A stretch of DNA of 64,000 nucleotides, taken from Physcomitrium patens (taxonomy: Eukaryota; Streptophyta; Bryopsida; Funariales; Funariaceae). The stretch covers positions 3,952,444-4,016,443 of the forward strand of contig NC_037270.1 in assembly GCF_000002425.4 (NCBI RefSeq). The letters are read 5' to 3'. Of this stretch, positions 1-13,199 are shown in pieces (the first letter of the stretch is position 1; each line of letters starts with the position of its first letter). The notes below the pieces were generated by a model, which saw only the letters and a list, made by a program, of their open reading frames with translations, made no database searches and was not told the DNA's origin. A program made the translations under genes and the position numbers.

Positions 1-310
1 TTTATTTAAAAGTTAAAAAAAGACTATTGAATTTAGCAAGTCATAGGCTTTGTGATTTTTAGATCCTAAATAAATATCTATCGTAAAATAAAAAGAAAGT
101 TTTAACAAGAAAATAGAATCTTTGCTAGATGTTATATAAGATTTCAGCTCCATGGTTCCTATGGTAGTTGGAAAATCTTGTTTTTTGACATATTGTTTCT
201 TTTGATAACTATATTCCTTATTTTGTAGTTGCATCTTTTCTTTGAATAACATTATAGTGTGTGCTTAGATTCTTTGCAATAAAACTTTGATCATTTTTTT
301 TTAACTTATT
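1..310 (-). mobile_element. Ty3/gypsy fragment (gag C-terminus to protease)
   Basis: Minus-strand translation of 252-13 gives a 79-residue open segment (MQLQNKEYSYQKKQ...) that matches, residue for residue in many places, the gag/protease junction of the gypsy element lying at about 9,650-9,900 on the same strand (MQLQNEKHNCQRRQ...). Both continue into the stretch with the phrases TIGTMEL and KNHK. The piece is cut by the left edge of the window, so its protease and RT may lie outside. No LTR is seen here. It is a relic without coding capacity. Confidence 0.6.
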
Positions 311-2678
311 ACATACTTTTCTATCAATTGCTTAAATTTATTATAATAGCCTTTCAACTCTTCTTTCAACCTTTGAATTTCTACATTGAATTATTTTTAA
401 TTATTTTTATATTCTTATTAATTAAATATATTTAACTTTAATAAAAATATATAATTTTTAAATTTTATTTATAAATATTATCTTAAAAATATTTTTATTT
501 AAGTTAAATTTCTTATTTTAATTCTTATTTTCTTTTATATCATAACAAGAGTTTATTTTAATAGCTAAATTCTCTTTCTTTGCCTCTATTTTTTAATACT
601 TTATTCCTTTTACTATTATCAATTCTTAATGAATTTTTTTTCTTCTATATTCTATTGTTAGTCTTCTTTATACTTTATTTGTTAATAATCTAGTTTTTTT
701 TTTTTTTTTTTTTTCTTTTTTTCTTTTCACTAGACTTACAGATTTTTTAGCTAAATCTTTTCAATAATTTTCTACTATGATAAAAATAGAATCATTAAAG
801 CCATCTATTAATATTATTTTTGTCTTTCATTCTATTCTCATTTCTTATTTATTTTATAAAAGAACATCCAATGTTGTTAAAACTATTGCTGACATATATA
901 TTGCACTATAAAGCATTATTTTTTATATAAAAGAGACTCTCTTGTGCTTTAATAATCTTTCTTTGAATATTATTTAATATTAATATTGGCAGATTATCTT
1001 CTTGCTATTAAAGCCTAACTTGATTGCATATAATTTTATAATTTCTATTAGATTCTTATTTTATATAAGACATAATTGCTCATTTTTAAACTTCAACTAA
1101 TCCTTATGATAAAATTCATTCATTGTGATTTTTCAACAAATGTAATCTTGAATTTTCTCCAAACTCATTATAATATTGTTGGAATAAAAATATTTCAAAG
1201 ACTCTCAAATTCTTTTTTTTGTAAAAAAAATTATATATATATGTATGTACATAAATTCTCTTAAAAATTAAAGATTTTTTTTATTGACAAAAATTCAATC
1301 AAATTTCAACTCAATTGATCTATTGAGATAAATTATAGAAATAATAGAAAGACCTTATATTTGTGTTATTTATTTATTTTAAAATATATAATATTAATTT
1401 TTATTAAGAAATACTAAGTTTTTTTAATAAAATACTTTAGATACTAATCTAAAATTATAATAAAATTTTAAATAATCTTACACACTTTCAAATATGTAAT
1501 AAAATTTGAAGCACTATTTTTATAATTTTTCTACAAAAAAGATGATGTTATAACAATTGGTCATTTTGTGTGTAATTTCCAATAACAAAAAATAAATTAG
1601 AATTTTTTCGTTTAATTAATAAAATTATTTTTTGGCCATACATTAGTTAGAGTAATATCACATTAATAGTAAATTTGAAGAAAACACAATATGTCTCTAA
1701 TGTTATAAATATCTTTATATTCTAATCAATACTAATATTAAAAATGATTTTTATAAGTAATTAATATAAAATTTAATTGGTCTGCTTATTTAGATACTAA
1801 TATAAGGATAATATAGATCTGTATTGTGATGTTTGATTAGGTTTTTCGTAATTAATGCTTTAATAATACTAATAAAAATCTTTTTTTTATTGTTGTTTAG
1901 TTACATTAGAAATTCAGTATGAATAATTATAAACTTACAAAAAAATTAACAGATTGTAATGTTATCATCTTCTCTAATTGCAATAAAAATATCTTATATT
2001 TTTTACTAATTTTGTAACAACCAAAATATATGCATTTTTTATCAAGTCTCAAAAAATATAAAATTGGTTAGTTTTCTATGATGAAGGTGAATTTCTACCA
2101 AAGTATCCACCATGCCATAAAACTTTTGATTGCAATTTTATTATGAAGTATTTTAACTCATTATGGTCAATATGACAACATACTTGTATTTTGATAGTTA
2201 ATAAAAATAATTTTAGATAGAAAATATCTTATCAATAATTTTTTCAAATTAGAGTATCATAAATTTCATTATTAATAATCATAAGATAAGAGACAATCAT
2301 AATAATTTTTATTTATAATATTATTTTATAAAAGCTAATTCAAATTATAAAAGATTAAATATCTTAATAAATTTAAGCATCCATAAAAGAATTATATTAA
2401 TATCAATTTTTTTAATAATTTTATTAATAGTAGAGCTATATTAAAAAATATATAGATTAAATGACAATAGAAATCAATAAATTTAAAAATTTTGCCATAC
2501 TTCAATAATCATAGTAATAGATTGGATTTTTTTTTCTTTCTATCAATGTTAAAAGATCCTTTCTAAGAGCTATTAAATGGTTCTAATTGCTCTTATTGTA
2601 AAATAAATAAAAATAAATAAATAAAACAAAACAATAAAGCCACTTGCTATGCCTTAAAAATTAATTTAGTTCAAATAA
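311..2678. other. AT-rich region with no recognisable gene
   Basis: This stretch consists of long A/T runs with almost no CG dinucleotides. Short open frames (for example 1,076-1,264 plus) have compositions expected by chance in AT-rich DNA. I see no domain, LTR boundary or RNA gene. It is probably decayed transposon sequence. Confidence 0.5.
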
Positions 2679-3206
2679 TGATCACTAACATATACAAATA
2701 TTTACATAATTCTTAGGTAGAAGATAAATATAAGTAGATTTAATAATATTTTATAGAAAAGCTTTTTAAAAGCTTTATAGATATGAATTTGATTTTATAT
2801 GTATTTATAGTTGATTGATAGTTTGAAAACTTGGCCAACAAATTGGCCATGTATCACATATGTTGGCAACTTGTGGTATAAGTTAACTATGTAGCATATA
2901 TGTAAGAAATTAGTCTTGTAAGTTCAATATGTATCTTATAAGTTAAACACATGTAAGATGTCTTATAGGATGTTGCCACATAACTCTTATTAAGTTAGTA
3001 TATATAGAAACAAGAGTAAAGCCTTCTTTATTCTTATCAATATCTTTCTTATTTTTAATCTAGTTTCAAGAATCTCTAGTCTTCTTATCTTTAGCAATAG
3101 TCATTCTAATTCTAATACTGTACTACTTTTGAATAAATATCTATTCTTTTTTAGTGATACAAGAATGTATAGAGATTTTTATTATTTATAAATCATATCC
3201 TTGATA
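2679..3206 (+). repeat. 5' LTR of the outer gypsy element
   Basis: The segment starts TGATCACTAACATATAC and ends at TTGATA. It aligns along its length with 11,495-12,011, and in reverse orientation with 5,275-5,813. Shared landmarks are AGATAAATATAAGTAGATTTAA, the TTGATTGATAG block and the TTTTTTAGTGA block near the 3' end. Boundaries are judged by eye to within a few bases. Confidence 0.6.
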
Positions 3207-5274
3207 ATTTGACAAGGGCTTTAATTTTCTTTTCTTGTTTTATTTTAAAAATTTATAAATTATTCTTTTTTTGTGCTTTAAAGATTGTGATTATATATAT
3301 TTAAACTAAAAAAAATATATTTTCTATCATTTTTTTATTTCTTAAAGAAATTAGATTATATTTTTTTGTAGAAATTTTTATTTAATATTAGAGGTTATAG
3401 ATTACCTTCTTTTAATTTAACTTATAAATTTGTTAAAGTCATTTGTTATAGAAATAGAAAGAAAAATTATATATATATTATATATGATGGAAGTGAGATT
3501 AAATTTTCAACTATTCTAGATCTTCATGAATTTTTTAATACTCTTACAATAGAAATCTCATGTAATACCAATTTCAATTATAAAAGTACTATATTTTCGC
3601 CTATCAAAAAAATCAAAAATTAGATTTAATATTTATACCAAGAAATTATGTAATTATAAGAAATAAGTAGATCAACCTCATAATTTAATCTTAAAAGTCT
3701 TGCTACTACAAACATGAGGGATGTAAAGATCAATATTCTAGAGAAGTTTAATAAATCTACAATAAATCAAGCTCCACTCAAGATTGCATCTTTTAAATAT
3801 TTTCATAAATCAAATAAAATTTTATACTAAATAGATTTATAAAAAGCATATGATTTAATACACATTAAAGAATGAAATTAATAAAAAATATTATTTTGAA
3901 TAAAAAATAGATATTTTGAATATAATGCCATGTCTTTTAGATTCATAAATATATCAAGTATTTTTAAATTAATAATTGATAATTATTAAAAAAAAATTAG
4001 ATAATTTTGTCATTTTTTATTTAAATAATATTTTAATCTATTCTAAGAATATAAAAAAGCATGAACTTTATGTTTGTCATGTAATAAAAGAAATTAAAGA
4101 TGTAAGATTACATGCTAAGATATATATTTTATACTACTCAAGTTGACTTCTTAGAATACATCATTTCAAACAATGGCCATATAATGGGTCCTAAGAAAGT
4201 TTAAACCATTGTGGATTTGAAGATTTTAAGAATTATAAGACATGTTTAATGTTTTTTGAGATTTGTGTATTATTATTGGATCTTTATCAAGAAATTTTTT
4301 CAAGTTGAAGTTCCACTTATATACTTAGCTTATAAAGACAAACTTAAGTAGAGTAAAAAAGTAGGAGCATTATTTGAAGCTTTGAAGATAACTTTTACTT
4401 TTATATTAGTTTTGTCTTATTAAAACTTCTTCAAAGTATTTTTTATGGAAATAGATGCATTAAAATGTTTTTAAAATATAGTGTTGTGTCAAATAAGAAC
4501 AAATGATAAACTTCATCTAATAGATTTTTATTCAAAAAAAAATGATAATTAAAATCAATTAGAAGATCCACTATAAAAAAAAATTTATAATTATGAATTC
4601 ATTTCATAAATAGCGCTATTATCAAAAAGATGATCTTAGTCCAATTATTGTATATACAAATCATGAGATTCTTAAATATTTCATGTCAATACATATTCTA
4701 AATTTTCATCAAGTGTATTAAAGCATGTCATTATAAAGATTTAAATATTAGATCATTTATCAACTAAAAAAGTAATAAGGTTTATCAAATATCTTTCTTA
4801 AATATTTTTATTTAGCACCAAACAAAGAAAGTATAGCTTTTGATCAATAACAAATATTTCTTTTGAAGCCAAAGCAATTTCATCTTTGAGCAATGAAATC
4901 AATATTTATTTTTAATTCAATATTTTATAAAGAAGTTCAATTAAATGTGTCTTCAAATTTTCTTATTTATGATATTAAAAATAATCCATCTAAATCTTAT
5001 AATACTTCAAAATTTGAATTTAAAACAATCTACTTTATTTCAAAAGAATTTTTATATTCCAAAAAATTAAGCATAGTTATGTATTTTTTTAGCTTATCAT
5101 AACTTTCTAGCTACATAGAATTTTGGATACAATAGACTTTAAAGCTAATATCGAGATATTTTTAGTAGCTTCAAATATAAAAGTCAATTTAAGACTTTTT
5201 ACAATCATGTGATTTTTATTTAAGATCAAATATTCTTCATTATTATTTTTATAGGCTTTTTTGTTATTACTTAT

Positions 5275-5813
5275 TATCAAGGATATGAATCTCGAAGAAA
5301 AAAATCCTCAATACACTCTTGTATCACTAAAAGGAACTAAAAAGACATTCAAAGATGATATAATATTGAACTAGAATGGCTATTGCCAAAAATAAAAAGA
5401 CTAGAAAGTCTTGAAAACAAGATTAACGACTAAAAAGGCATTGATAAGAGTGAAGAAGGCTTCAGACTTGCCTCTATATATACTATTAATTAGGAGCTAT
5501 GTCGTGCTGTCCTATAGGACTTCTAAAACATATTGACTTTACAAGACATGTATTTTAACTTGCAAAGCAAGTTTTTTATATATATGCCATATAATTAGCT
5601 TGTTTTGTAAGCTACCAACATGTGGTTAACTTGTTGACCAAGTTTCTAACCTATCAATCAACTACAAATATATATAAAATCAAGCAGCATCTATGAAGCA
5701 TCTATGAAGTTTTCCTAAAAGATCTTATAAAATTAACATACTTTTATCTATTTTTACCTATTTTTATCTAATTATATAAGTATTTAATAGAATACTTACA
5801 TATGTCTGTGACA
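5275..5813 (-). repeat. 3' LTR of the nested gypsy element
   Basis: On the minus strand it begins TGTCACAGACATATG at 5,813 and ends TTGATA at 5,275. It matches the outer element's LTRs, including the TTGATTGATAG block and the segment around TAGTGATACAAGA. The terminal TA, where CA is expected, fits C-to-T decay. Confidence 0.65.
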
Positions 5814-8134
5814 TTATCTTCCCTTCAAGGCACAAATTCCACAATGATGAGTCTTTATATGTTGAAGAAATCCAAGATACAACAAATCATATTTGCTACA
5901 TATTCCAATCTTTATTCTCTTTGAAGATGGTTGATAGGCTCTCTTAGCTATTGATAATGTCTCATATCAAGGCAAGAAGACCACCTTGTTATTTGGTCAT
6001 TGTTGAGGCCTTTGTAACTTCTTTCAAATAAAACATTTGGAACACCGTCAATAATTGTTCCTACCTCTAATAAAATCACCAAATATTGGAAGTCTCTTCT
6101 AAGGTCGTGAGACCAAATATATTGTATCTTGTCATCTATTCGAGGAAGGATATGTTATTCTTGAGGATCTTTATTTCGATTTCATCATCTTGAAGGTTGT
6201 GACAATTGTAATGTTTCATTTGATAAGTCCATAAATGAAAGCTCTTGAGTTGAATCTATTGGTTGTTGGTTCTCTATTTCTTTAACTATACACAAGCTAT
6301 AAAGAAGAATAGAAAATAGAGTGTTATCTTGTTTTGGTCTTGTTTCTTTTATAGCAAAGATTTGTTATTCATCATCTTAGTTTTGATAGATGTCGTCGAT
6401 AAAAAGCTTTAATATTTTTTACTACATTTGGAAGATTCTTTGATAGCTTCCGTGTATATTTACTAATATCATATCCTTGCCAATGAATAAGATATTCCAA
6501 CCTATTTCAATGCAGCCTTGAATTTAAGACTTCTTCTATCTCAAATTCTTGATTATTATCCACTCCTATAGGAGTAGGTGGCATTTTTCTTCTTTTCGAG
6601 ATATTCACTGTCTTATATGACTCAAGAAGAGATACTTGAAATATAGGGTAGATTTTCATAGACTCTAATAGATGTAATTAATAAGAAATAGGATTGATTT
6701 GTTTACAAATAGGAAAAGGTCTCAGCCTACGATAGTATAATTTATCACAAGGAGAAGTAGTCTTGATATTACAACAAAGTAACCATTCCTTATCACTTAC
6801 ATTAAATTGTAGTTATTCTTTGCGATAGGCATCTTTGTTGGTCTTTTGTTGTTCTTGAGCTTCTTTTAATTGTATCTTCATTATTGCATGTAGCTTTGAC
6901 AAATGATTTGCTAAATCTTCCATCGTAGAATTATCAACTTTTAAAAAGTCAAAAGTATCAAATTGTAGATGATAACCACAATTGGCAAAGAAAGATATTT
7001 GTTGAGTAGAAAAATGTATTAAATTATTCTATGCAAACTCTATCAATGGCAAAAGAGTTGTCCAATCATCTTGATGATAGTTGATAGTATACCTCAAATA
7101 CTACTCCAAAATTTGATTCATCTATTCTATTTACCCATTAATTTCAGGATGAAAAGCCAAAGAGAGCTTTATATCTACCTTTAAAATCTTGAATAAGGTT
7201 CTTCAAAATCTTAATACAAATTGAGTCCTCCTATCTAATATAATATCCTTTGATAATCCATGATAACAAAAAATATTATCAATAAAAAGATTAGCTATTT
7301 TTTTATTTAAAATAGATTTTTTATATGATAAAAATATTCCATTTTAGTGAATTAATCTACAATTATGAATATAGAGTCATATGAACTTGAAATTGAAATA
7401 TCTATAATTAAATCTATAGAAATAGATGAGCATAGTTGTTTGCATATAGGCAATGGTTGGAAGAATCCATAGAGTCAATGACGAGGAATTTTTGACCTTG
7501 AACAAATGTCACATGATTAGACAAAGTTTTCTATCTCCTTCTACATTTGTAGCTATCAAAAATCTTTGAATATAAGCTCTAAAGTCTTATTGTATCCAAA
7601 AATATCTTACTGTTGGAAAATCATGACTTAAAGAATACATAAACGTGCTTGAAGAACACGTAAACGTGCTTCTCTTTCTGGAATATATAGGCGTCCTTCA
7701 AAATAAAGTAAATTTTTCTTGAGTTCAAACTTTGAAACATCATAAGATTTAGAAAAAAGATTTTTAATATCATGAATAAGAAGATCATAGGACATACTTG
7801 ATTGAATATGTTTGATAAAGGTCGAATCAATAGTCAATGTTGATTTAATTACTCAAAGATGAAAATGCTTTGGTTTTAAGAGGATTGTTCTATAATGATC
7901 AAAAGACATGTCTTTTTCTTTTGGTATAAGATAAGAGAGTCTAAAAAAAATATTTGATAAACTTTGTTATTTTTCAAGTCAATATGTGATCTTGAAATAA
8001 AATCTTAATAATGACATGTTCTAAGGGGCTTGGCAACAATTCAAAACATGTACGGACATAAAATACTAAAGGTTCTTGTGATCTTTATATACTATGACTA
8101 GACTTAAAATGCCTTCTAGATAATGATGCCATTC

Positions 8135-8708
8135 TTAAAATGAATCCACAATTGTAAGAAGTTCTTTATTGTAGATGTCATAATTAATCTCAATTATTAA
8201 AAATTTCTTAAAATAAAAAGCTATTTTATGGAATTTGTCATCAATTGCCATCTGTAACAATAGTGTACTTAAGGCAAGGTCTGATGCATATGTTTTCATT
8301 AAGAATACATTACAAAAGTCGATATAATATAAAGTTGGTGTAAAAATAAATTCTTTCTTTAAAGCAACAAATAATGCTTTGGCTTCTTTATTCCACTCAA
8401 GTTTGTCTTTACAAGTCAAATGTGTAAGTGGAGTTACAACTTGAAAAAAATTCTTCATAAAGATTTGATAATAATTGGTAAAGCCCAAAAAGCATTGCAC
8501 ATCTCTTACTGTTCTTGAGATCTTCCAATCTTATGATAGTTTGAACCTTCTTTGGATCCATCATAAGGCCTTCATTGGAAATGATATATTCCAAAAAGTC
8601 AACTTGAGTAGTGTGGAATACACACTTTTCTATCTTTGCATATAATCTTGCATCTCTTAGTTTTTGTAATACACAATGAACATAAATTTTATGTTCTTTT
8701 GTATTCAT
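8135..8708 (-). pseudogene. Gypsy reverse transcriptase/RNase H relic (longest open parts)
   Basis: Two overlapping minus-strand open stretches, 8,708-8,409 and 8,500-8,135, encode the RT thumb/connection and the start of RNase H. The first shows TQVDFLEYIISNEG and MDPKKVQTI. The second shows FMKNFFQVVTPLTHLT, WNKEA and TYASDLALSTLL, the conserved order in Ty3/gypsy Pol. They are in different frames, so a frameshift separates them and no functional Pol can be made. They belong to the nested element at 5,275-10,380. Confidence 0.75.
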
Positions 8709-10385
8709 TCAATGTTAAAAAGGATACTAGTGTATTCGTGAATCCAAAAGACATAATATTATATTCAAAATATCCATACTTAGTTTAAAAAATAATCTTT
8801 TATTCATCTCATTCTTTGATGTGGACTAGGCTATATGCTCCTTATAGATCTATTTTTGTATAGATCTTTGCTTGATTTAATTGATCAAGAAGTCCTGAAA
8901 TCAAAAGTATATGATATCTATTCTTGATGGTGATCTTATTAAGTCTTCGATAATCCACACACATCTCTAGAGATCTGTCTTTTTTCTTCACAAATAAGAT
9001 AAGAGCAATGGCTAGAGATTTAAAATGGCATATAAAGTTCTTAGCTAAGTTTTTATCAATGTATTCTTTGAATACAACTAAGTCATTTTTTCATAGGCTA
9101 TAGATTAGTCCAAATGGTGGTTAGTTCCTTCTTAAAGATCAATGACACAATCATAAGGATGATGCTTCAAAAGAATATTTTTATTTTTCTTTTAAAAAAT
9201 ATCCTAAAAATCTTTATACTAGCTAGGAATACTACTTGATATCTTCTCACCATCAAAAATAGATATGGAATATATAGCAAAAGATGGCCCTTCATTTGTG
9301 GCATGTATAAAAGCTCTTACACCTACCAGTAAGGATTTGAATATACTAAACTTATGGATTTCTACTTGCTTAGTAAGACCTTAGGCTAAACTATAGAAAA
9401 AATCAAAATTGTAAGAAATGTAGTTTATCTGAGGAATATATCTTTCTAACCTCAATAATCCTAAAATTATTGAGTTAGAAGGAGATTTAATCACATTAAA
9501 TATTAATAAACTATTGTGACCACTAATTGCTACTTCTACAAGAATAGTTTAATGTGCAACATCTCCAAAAGATAATGAATGTCCATGTATTACTTCTATA
9601 TGTATAGGTTTGATTTTCTTAACTAAAGATATATCTTATTTTTTGATAAAGACTTCATCTATAAAAACAAGCTAAGGCTCCTAAATCCAACAAAGCTAAG
9701 ACTTTGTGATTTTTTAGTCTTAAGCAGACTTCTATTGTAAAACAAGGTGAGGGATTAGAGGAGAGAATAGGACCTTTACTAGATATTGCACATGATTCTA
9801 GTTACATGGTACCTATTGTAATTGGAACAACTTATTTTTTGACACATTGTCTTCTTTGGCAATTGTGCTTCTCATTTTGCAATTGCATTGTTTCTTTGTA
9901 TAATATTGAGTAGTATATTTAGCTTTTCTACAATATAAGCATAAGCCTTCTTGACATTGTCAACTCTTTATCTACTATGTAAGGAATTTAAAACATACCT
10001 TATCAATTTGCATTAGTTCTAGCTTTGATAAAATAAGTTTATGAAAACTTAGGAGTTGCAATCATTATTTGATTTGTTCCTCTTTATCCATATTTTTATT
10101 CTTGATATCTTTCAAATAATCGATTATCACATGCAATGCCTTAAAAAATAAATTATTTAAAAGTTTCTATCTTTAGTATTGTTAATAACAAGTCTTTGAC
10201 ATTATTCTTCAATCCATATCAAAATTAATTGATAAGGGCTTTGTCATTCCAATCCACATCGCAAGCAAGGTTTTAGAATTGAGTAGCATATGGTTAACTT
10301 GTAAATAAAATAAATAATTTCCAATTAATTATATAAGTATTTACTAAAATATCTATGTATTTTTGTGACACTTATACCAAAATAA

Positions 10386-11450
10386 ACATAGTCTTTCATT
10401 TCTACAGATTTTATTATGAAGCTTCCAATCTCAAGTTCTTATGATTTTATAATTGTAATAGTAGATTATTCTACCAAAATGGCACATTTTATATCATAAA
10501 CAAAATCTATAAAAAGTAAAGAAATAACTTTAAAAAAATTCATAATATTTTTTGCTATCATAGATTGTCAAAGAATAACATATTCAATCAAAAGACTCAA
10601 TTTTTATCAAGATTTTAGACAATATTTTTTAATATATTGTAGGTGGATATAAAACTATCTTTGCTTTTCCATCCTCAAATTCATGGACAAAAAGAACATG
10701 TCAATAAAGTATTTGAGCAATATTTCAGATGCATTATCAATTACTTTCAAAATTATTTAATAATTCTTTTGCTATTAGCAAAATTTGTTTATAATAATAC
10801 AATACATTCTTCTATCCAAAAAATATTTATTTTTTCTAATTATGATTTTTTATCTACAACTTGATATTTTTGACATCTTAGTAGTTGATAAGTCTATAGA
10901 AGAAGAAATGAAAAATTATTTATGAAAATTATATCCAATAATAAAGCTTTAAAATAACAAAAAATTAATATAAATATCTATTATAAGAAACAACCTCAAT
11001 TCCACGTTAGAGACAAGATATGATTAGTCTATTGTAATATGAAGACTAATCGCCTTTGTAAAAATTGGATTACTATAGACTTGAATCATTTCCTATTAAT
11101 GAACAAATCAATCGAGTTACATATTGATTATATCTACTAGACTCAATAACGATCTATTATGTGTTCTATATACCTCTTTGTGATCCATATAAGACTATGG
11201 ATATATCAAAAAAAAAAAAAAAAAAAAAAAAACACCTCATCCTTTAGAAATGGATGATAATCAAGAATTTGAAGTTGAAGAGGTTATAGATACTAGGCAA
11301 TGCTAAAAGAGTTTGGAATATCTTATATATTGGTACAAATATGGTATTAATAAAAGCACATGGGAGCCAATAAGAAATCTTACAAATACAGCAAAGAAGG
11401 TTCATGTTTTTTATCAATACCGTCTATCAAAACTAAACTGAAGAATCAAC
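10386..11450 (+). pseudogene. Gypsy integrase core and chromodomain relic (outer element)
   Basis: Plus-strand frames give the integrase core start (DFIMKLPIS...), then a 73-residue open segment 10,643-10,864 with HPQIHGQKEHVN and AKFVYNNTIHSS, the typical end of the DDE core. About 11,240-11,420 encodes a chromodomain-like tail (LIYW-KYG-...-STWEP). Several stops and an A-run at about 11,208-11,232 interrupt it. It is the downstream half of the outer element, separated from its upstream half by the nested insertion. Confidence 0.65.
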
Positions 11451-11494
11451 ATGTGATCATATTTCTTTATAAAATTTTTCTCTCAAAGGAGGAG

Positions 11495-12011
11495 TAATAT
11501 CATAGACATATACAATAAAATGTGTCAAGTAGAAGATAAACATAAGTAAATTTAATATTACTTTATAGAAAAGCTTTTTAGAAGCTTTATAGATGTGGAT
11601 TTGACTTTGTATATATTTGTAGTTGATTGATAGGTTGAAAATTCTGCCAACAAATTAGCCATGTATCACATTTGTTAATGATTTGTCATACAAGTTGACC
11701 ATGTGGCGTACATGCAAGAAATTTGTCTTGTAAGTAAGACATGTGTCTTATAAATTAGACATGTGTAAGTTGTCCTATAGAACATTGCTACATAGCTCCT
11801 AATTAGATAGTATATATGGAAGAAAGAGTGAAGACTTCTTTACTATTATCAATGTCTTGCTTAATATAGATTCAAGAGTCTCTAGCCTTCTTATCTTTGG
11901 CAATAGCTATTCTACTTCTAATACTATATTACTTTTGAATGAATATCTATTCTTTTTTAGTGACATAAGAATATATAGAGGTTTATTTGTTTGTAATTCA
12001 TATCTTTGATA
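11495..12011 (+). repeat. 3' LTR of the outer gypsy element
   Basis: It is directly preceded by the polypurine tract AAAGGAGGAG. It aligns with 2,679-3,206 through blocks including AGAAAAGCTTTTTAGAAGC, GTAGTTGATTGATAGG and TTTTTTAGTGACA, and ends near TTTGATA at 12,011. Confidence 0.6.
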
Positions 12012-13198
12012 GTTCTTCAATGAATCTCTTTTGTAGCTTGCATTTAAATAAGTAGAGCAATCAACAATAGAAGCTTTTTTATTCTTAGTGCCTTCAATAA
12101 TCTTTTTATCTAAAATTTGTAGGATAAATCAATGTTTATTACCAAAGATTTATAAAGTTATTTCTTTATCTTACTAAGTATCTTAAAATGATGAGATATT
12201 TATAGAAATTGATCAATACAAAATATGATCAATTTCATATTACTATTTAGCCTCTTATATTCTTAATTATAAGATAGTTTTAAAGATGAATATTTTTTTA
12301 ATTTGAATATATTCTCAAAAACTTGTATTTATATTTAATATATACCTTCTATTGCAATACATATATTGTCTTTATTTAATAGTCCAAATTGATTATACTT
12401 CTATTAAAAGTCTTTATTTATTAGTTGATTTGTCATCTTGACTTCTTCATCTATCTCAAAAGAGTTTTAAACCATAAAAATTGTAATTCTTATTATTTTC
12501 TACAATAGTGACATTAGATTGCCCCTACATATTTAACAATTTTATTCTTTTTGTTTTGGATATATTTTTATGACCAACTTATAAGGTGTGCTCAAATCCT
12601 ATAAAATAAATAATTATAAATCTCAGACCTATTTTGTATGCAATGGTGGCTATTAAAAATTATAAAATGTATTGAGACTAATCAAATAAATCTTTTTATA
12701 GTTGGTTGTTTCTTATCATCTTTACTATTATAAAAATGATTCAAAAACTATTATATTTTTTTTTCTAAGGTTTTGTTATTCAACCTATGATTTTGCTATG
12801 CATGTGCATACATTGACAAGTGTGAGTATGGACTTGGTGTTGTGCAACTTGTAGACAATCTCCTCCTTTCTTGTTATTGGACTACTTTCTAATAGCAAAT
12901 ACTAATTTGATTTTAAAAAGTTATTTTGACTAAGGTTCCTTACATTGCTGGACAAAGAGTTAACGGTCGAGTATACCTTCTGAAAACATATTGTTGGGTG
13001 GGCCATAGAAATCAACATGGATTAATACTTTTCATTTTTTTGGTGGAAGGTTCAAGTAAGATTTGGTAGAATCCATGATTTGCTTTATTAAATAGATGTG
13101 ATAGTGGATGTTTTGCAAGCAGATACTTTTAATGGAGAGGGTCAAAAGATCTGATATGTGACATTTCTCGTACAATTTCAAAAGAAAATGTATCAACA
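12012..13198. other. AT-rich spacer, no recognised gene
   Basis: The first 800 bases are AT-rich and resemble decayed transposon DNA without a family I can name. From about 12,780 the composition becomes more balanced (for example the stretch around GGTCGAGTATACC at 12,970). No exon or domain could be supported. The region lies downstream of the V-ATPase gene. Confidence 0.4.
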
Positions 13199-13199
13199 A

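Larger units (their letters stand above)
5275..10380 (-). mobile_element. Nested Ty3/gypsy chromovirus, minus strand, inside the outer element
   Basis: The element reads right to left. A short LTR start (TGTCAC at 10,380) is followed by the gag C-terminal half (about 10,300-9,900), protease (about 9,750-9,300), RT (about 9,150-8,410, with VDYRRLNKIT-like and TQVDFLEYIIS segments), RNase H (8,500-8,135), linker and integrase (about 7,840-6,700), chromodomain-like segment (about 6,580-6,420) and a full 3' LTR (5,813-5,275). A purine tract (GAAGGGAAGATAA) precedes the LTR at about 5,833-5,816. Direct repeats CTTAT at 5,270-5,274 and 10,381-10,385 flank it, and removing one copy leaves the outer integrase frame continuous. 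The internal frames contain several stops. The 5' LTR is reduced to about 55 bp. Confidence 0.78.
2679..12011 (+). mobile_element. Old Ty3/gypsy chromodomain element, interrupted by a nested insertion
   Basis: Two related repeats in direct orientation (about 2,679-3,206 and 11,495-12,011) are read as the LTRs. They share blocks such as GTTGATTGATAG and ATCTATTCTTTTTTAGTGA. Between them on the plus strand are decayed RT (about 4,000-4,330, with TQVDFLEYIIS), RNase H to integrase linker (about 4,600-5,270), integrase core (10,386-10,864, including a DGQ/HGQ-E-x-VN-like stretch and YNNTIHSS) and a chromodomain-like end (about 11,240-11,420). The 3' LTR is preceded by the purine tract AAAGGAGGAG (about 11,485-11,494). 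Many stop codons interrupt every frame. The 5,275-10,380 interval is a separate minus-strand element. Gag is not recognisable, so the 5' interior is deleted or eroded. Confidence 0.72.

Noticed and set aside
4893..5102. Independent 69-aa gene
   Set aside because: It matches the RNase H to integrase linker found in the other gypsy copies (7,837-7,628 and 37,050-36,859 minus), so it is a transposon relic.
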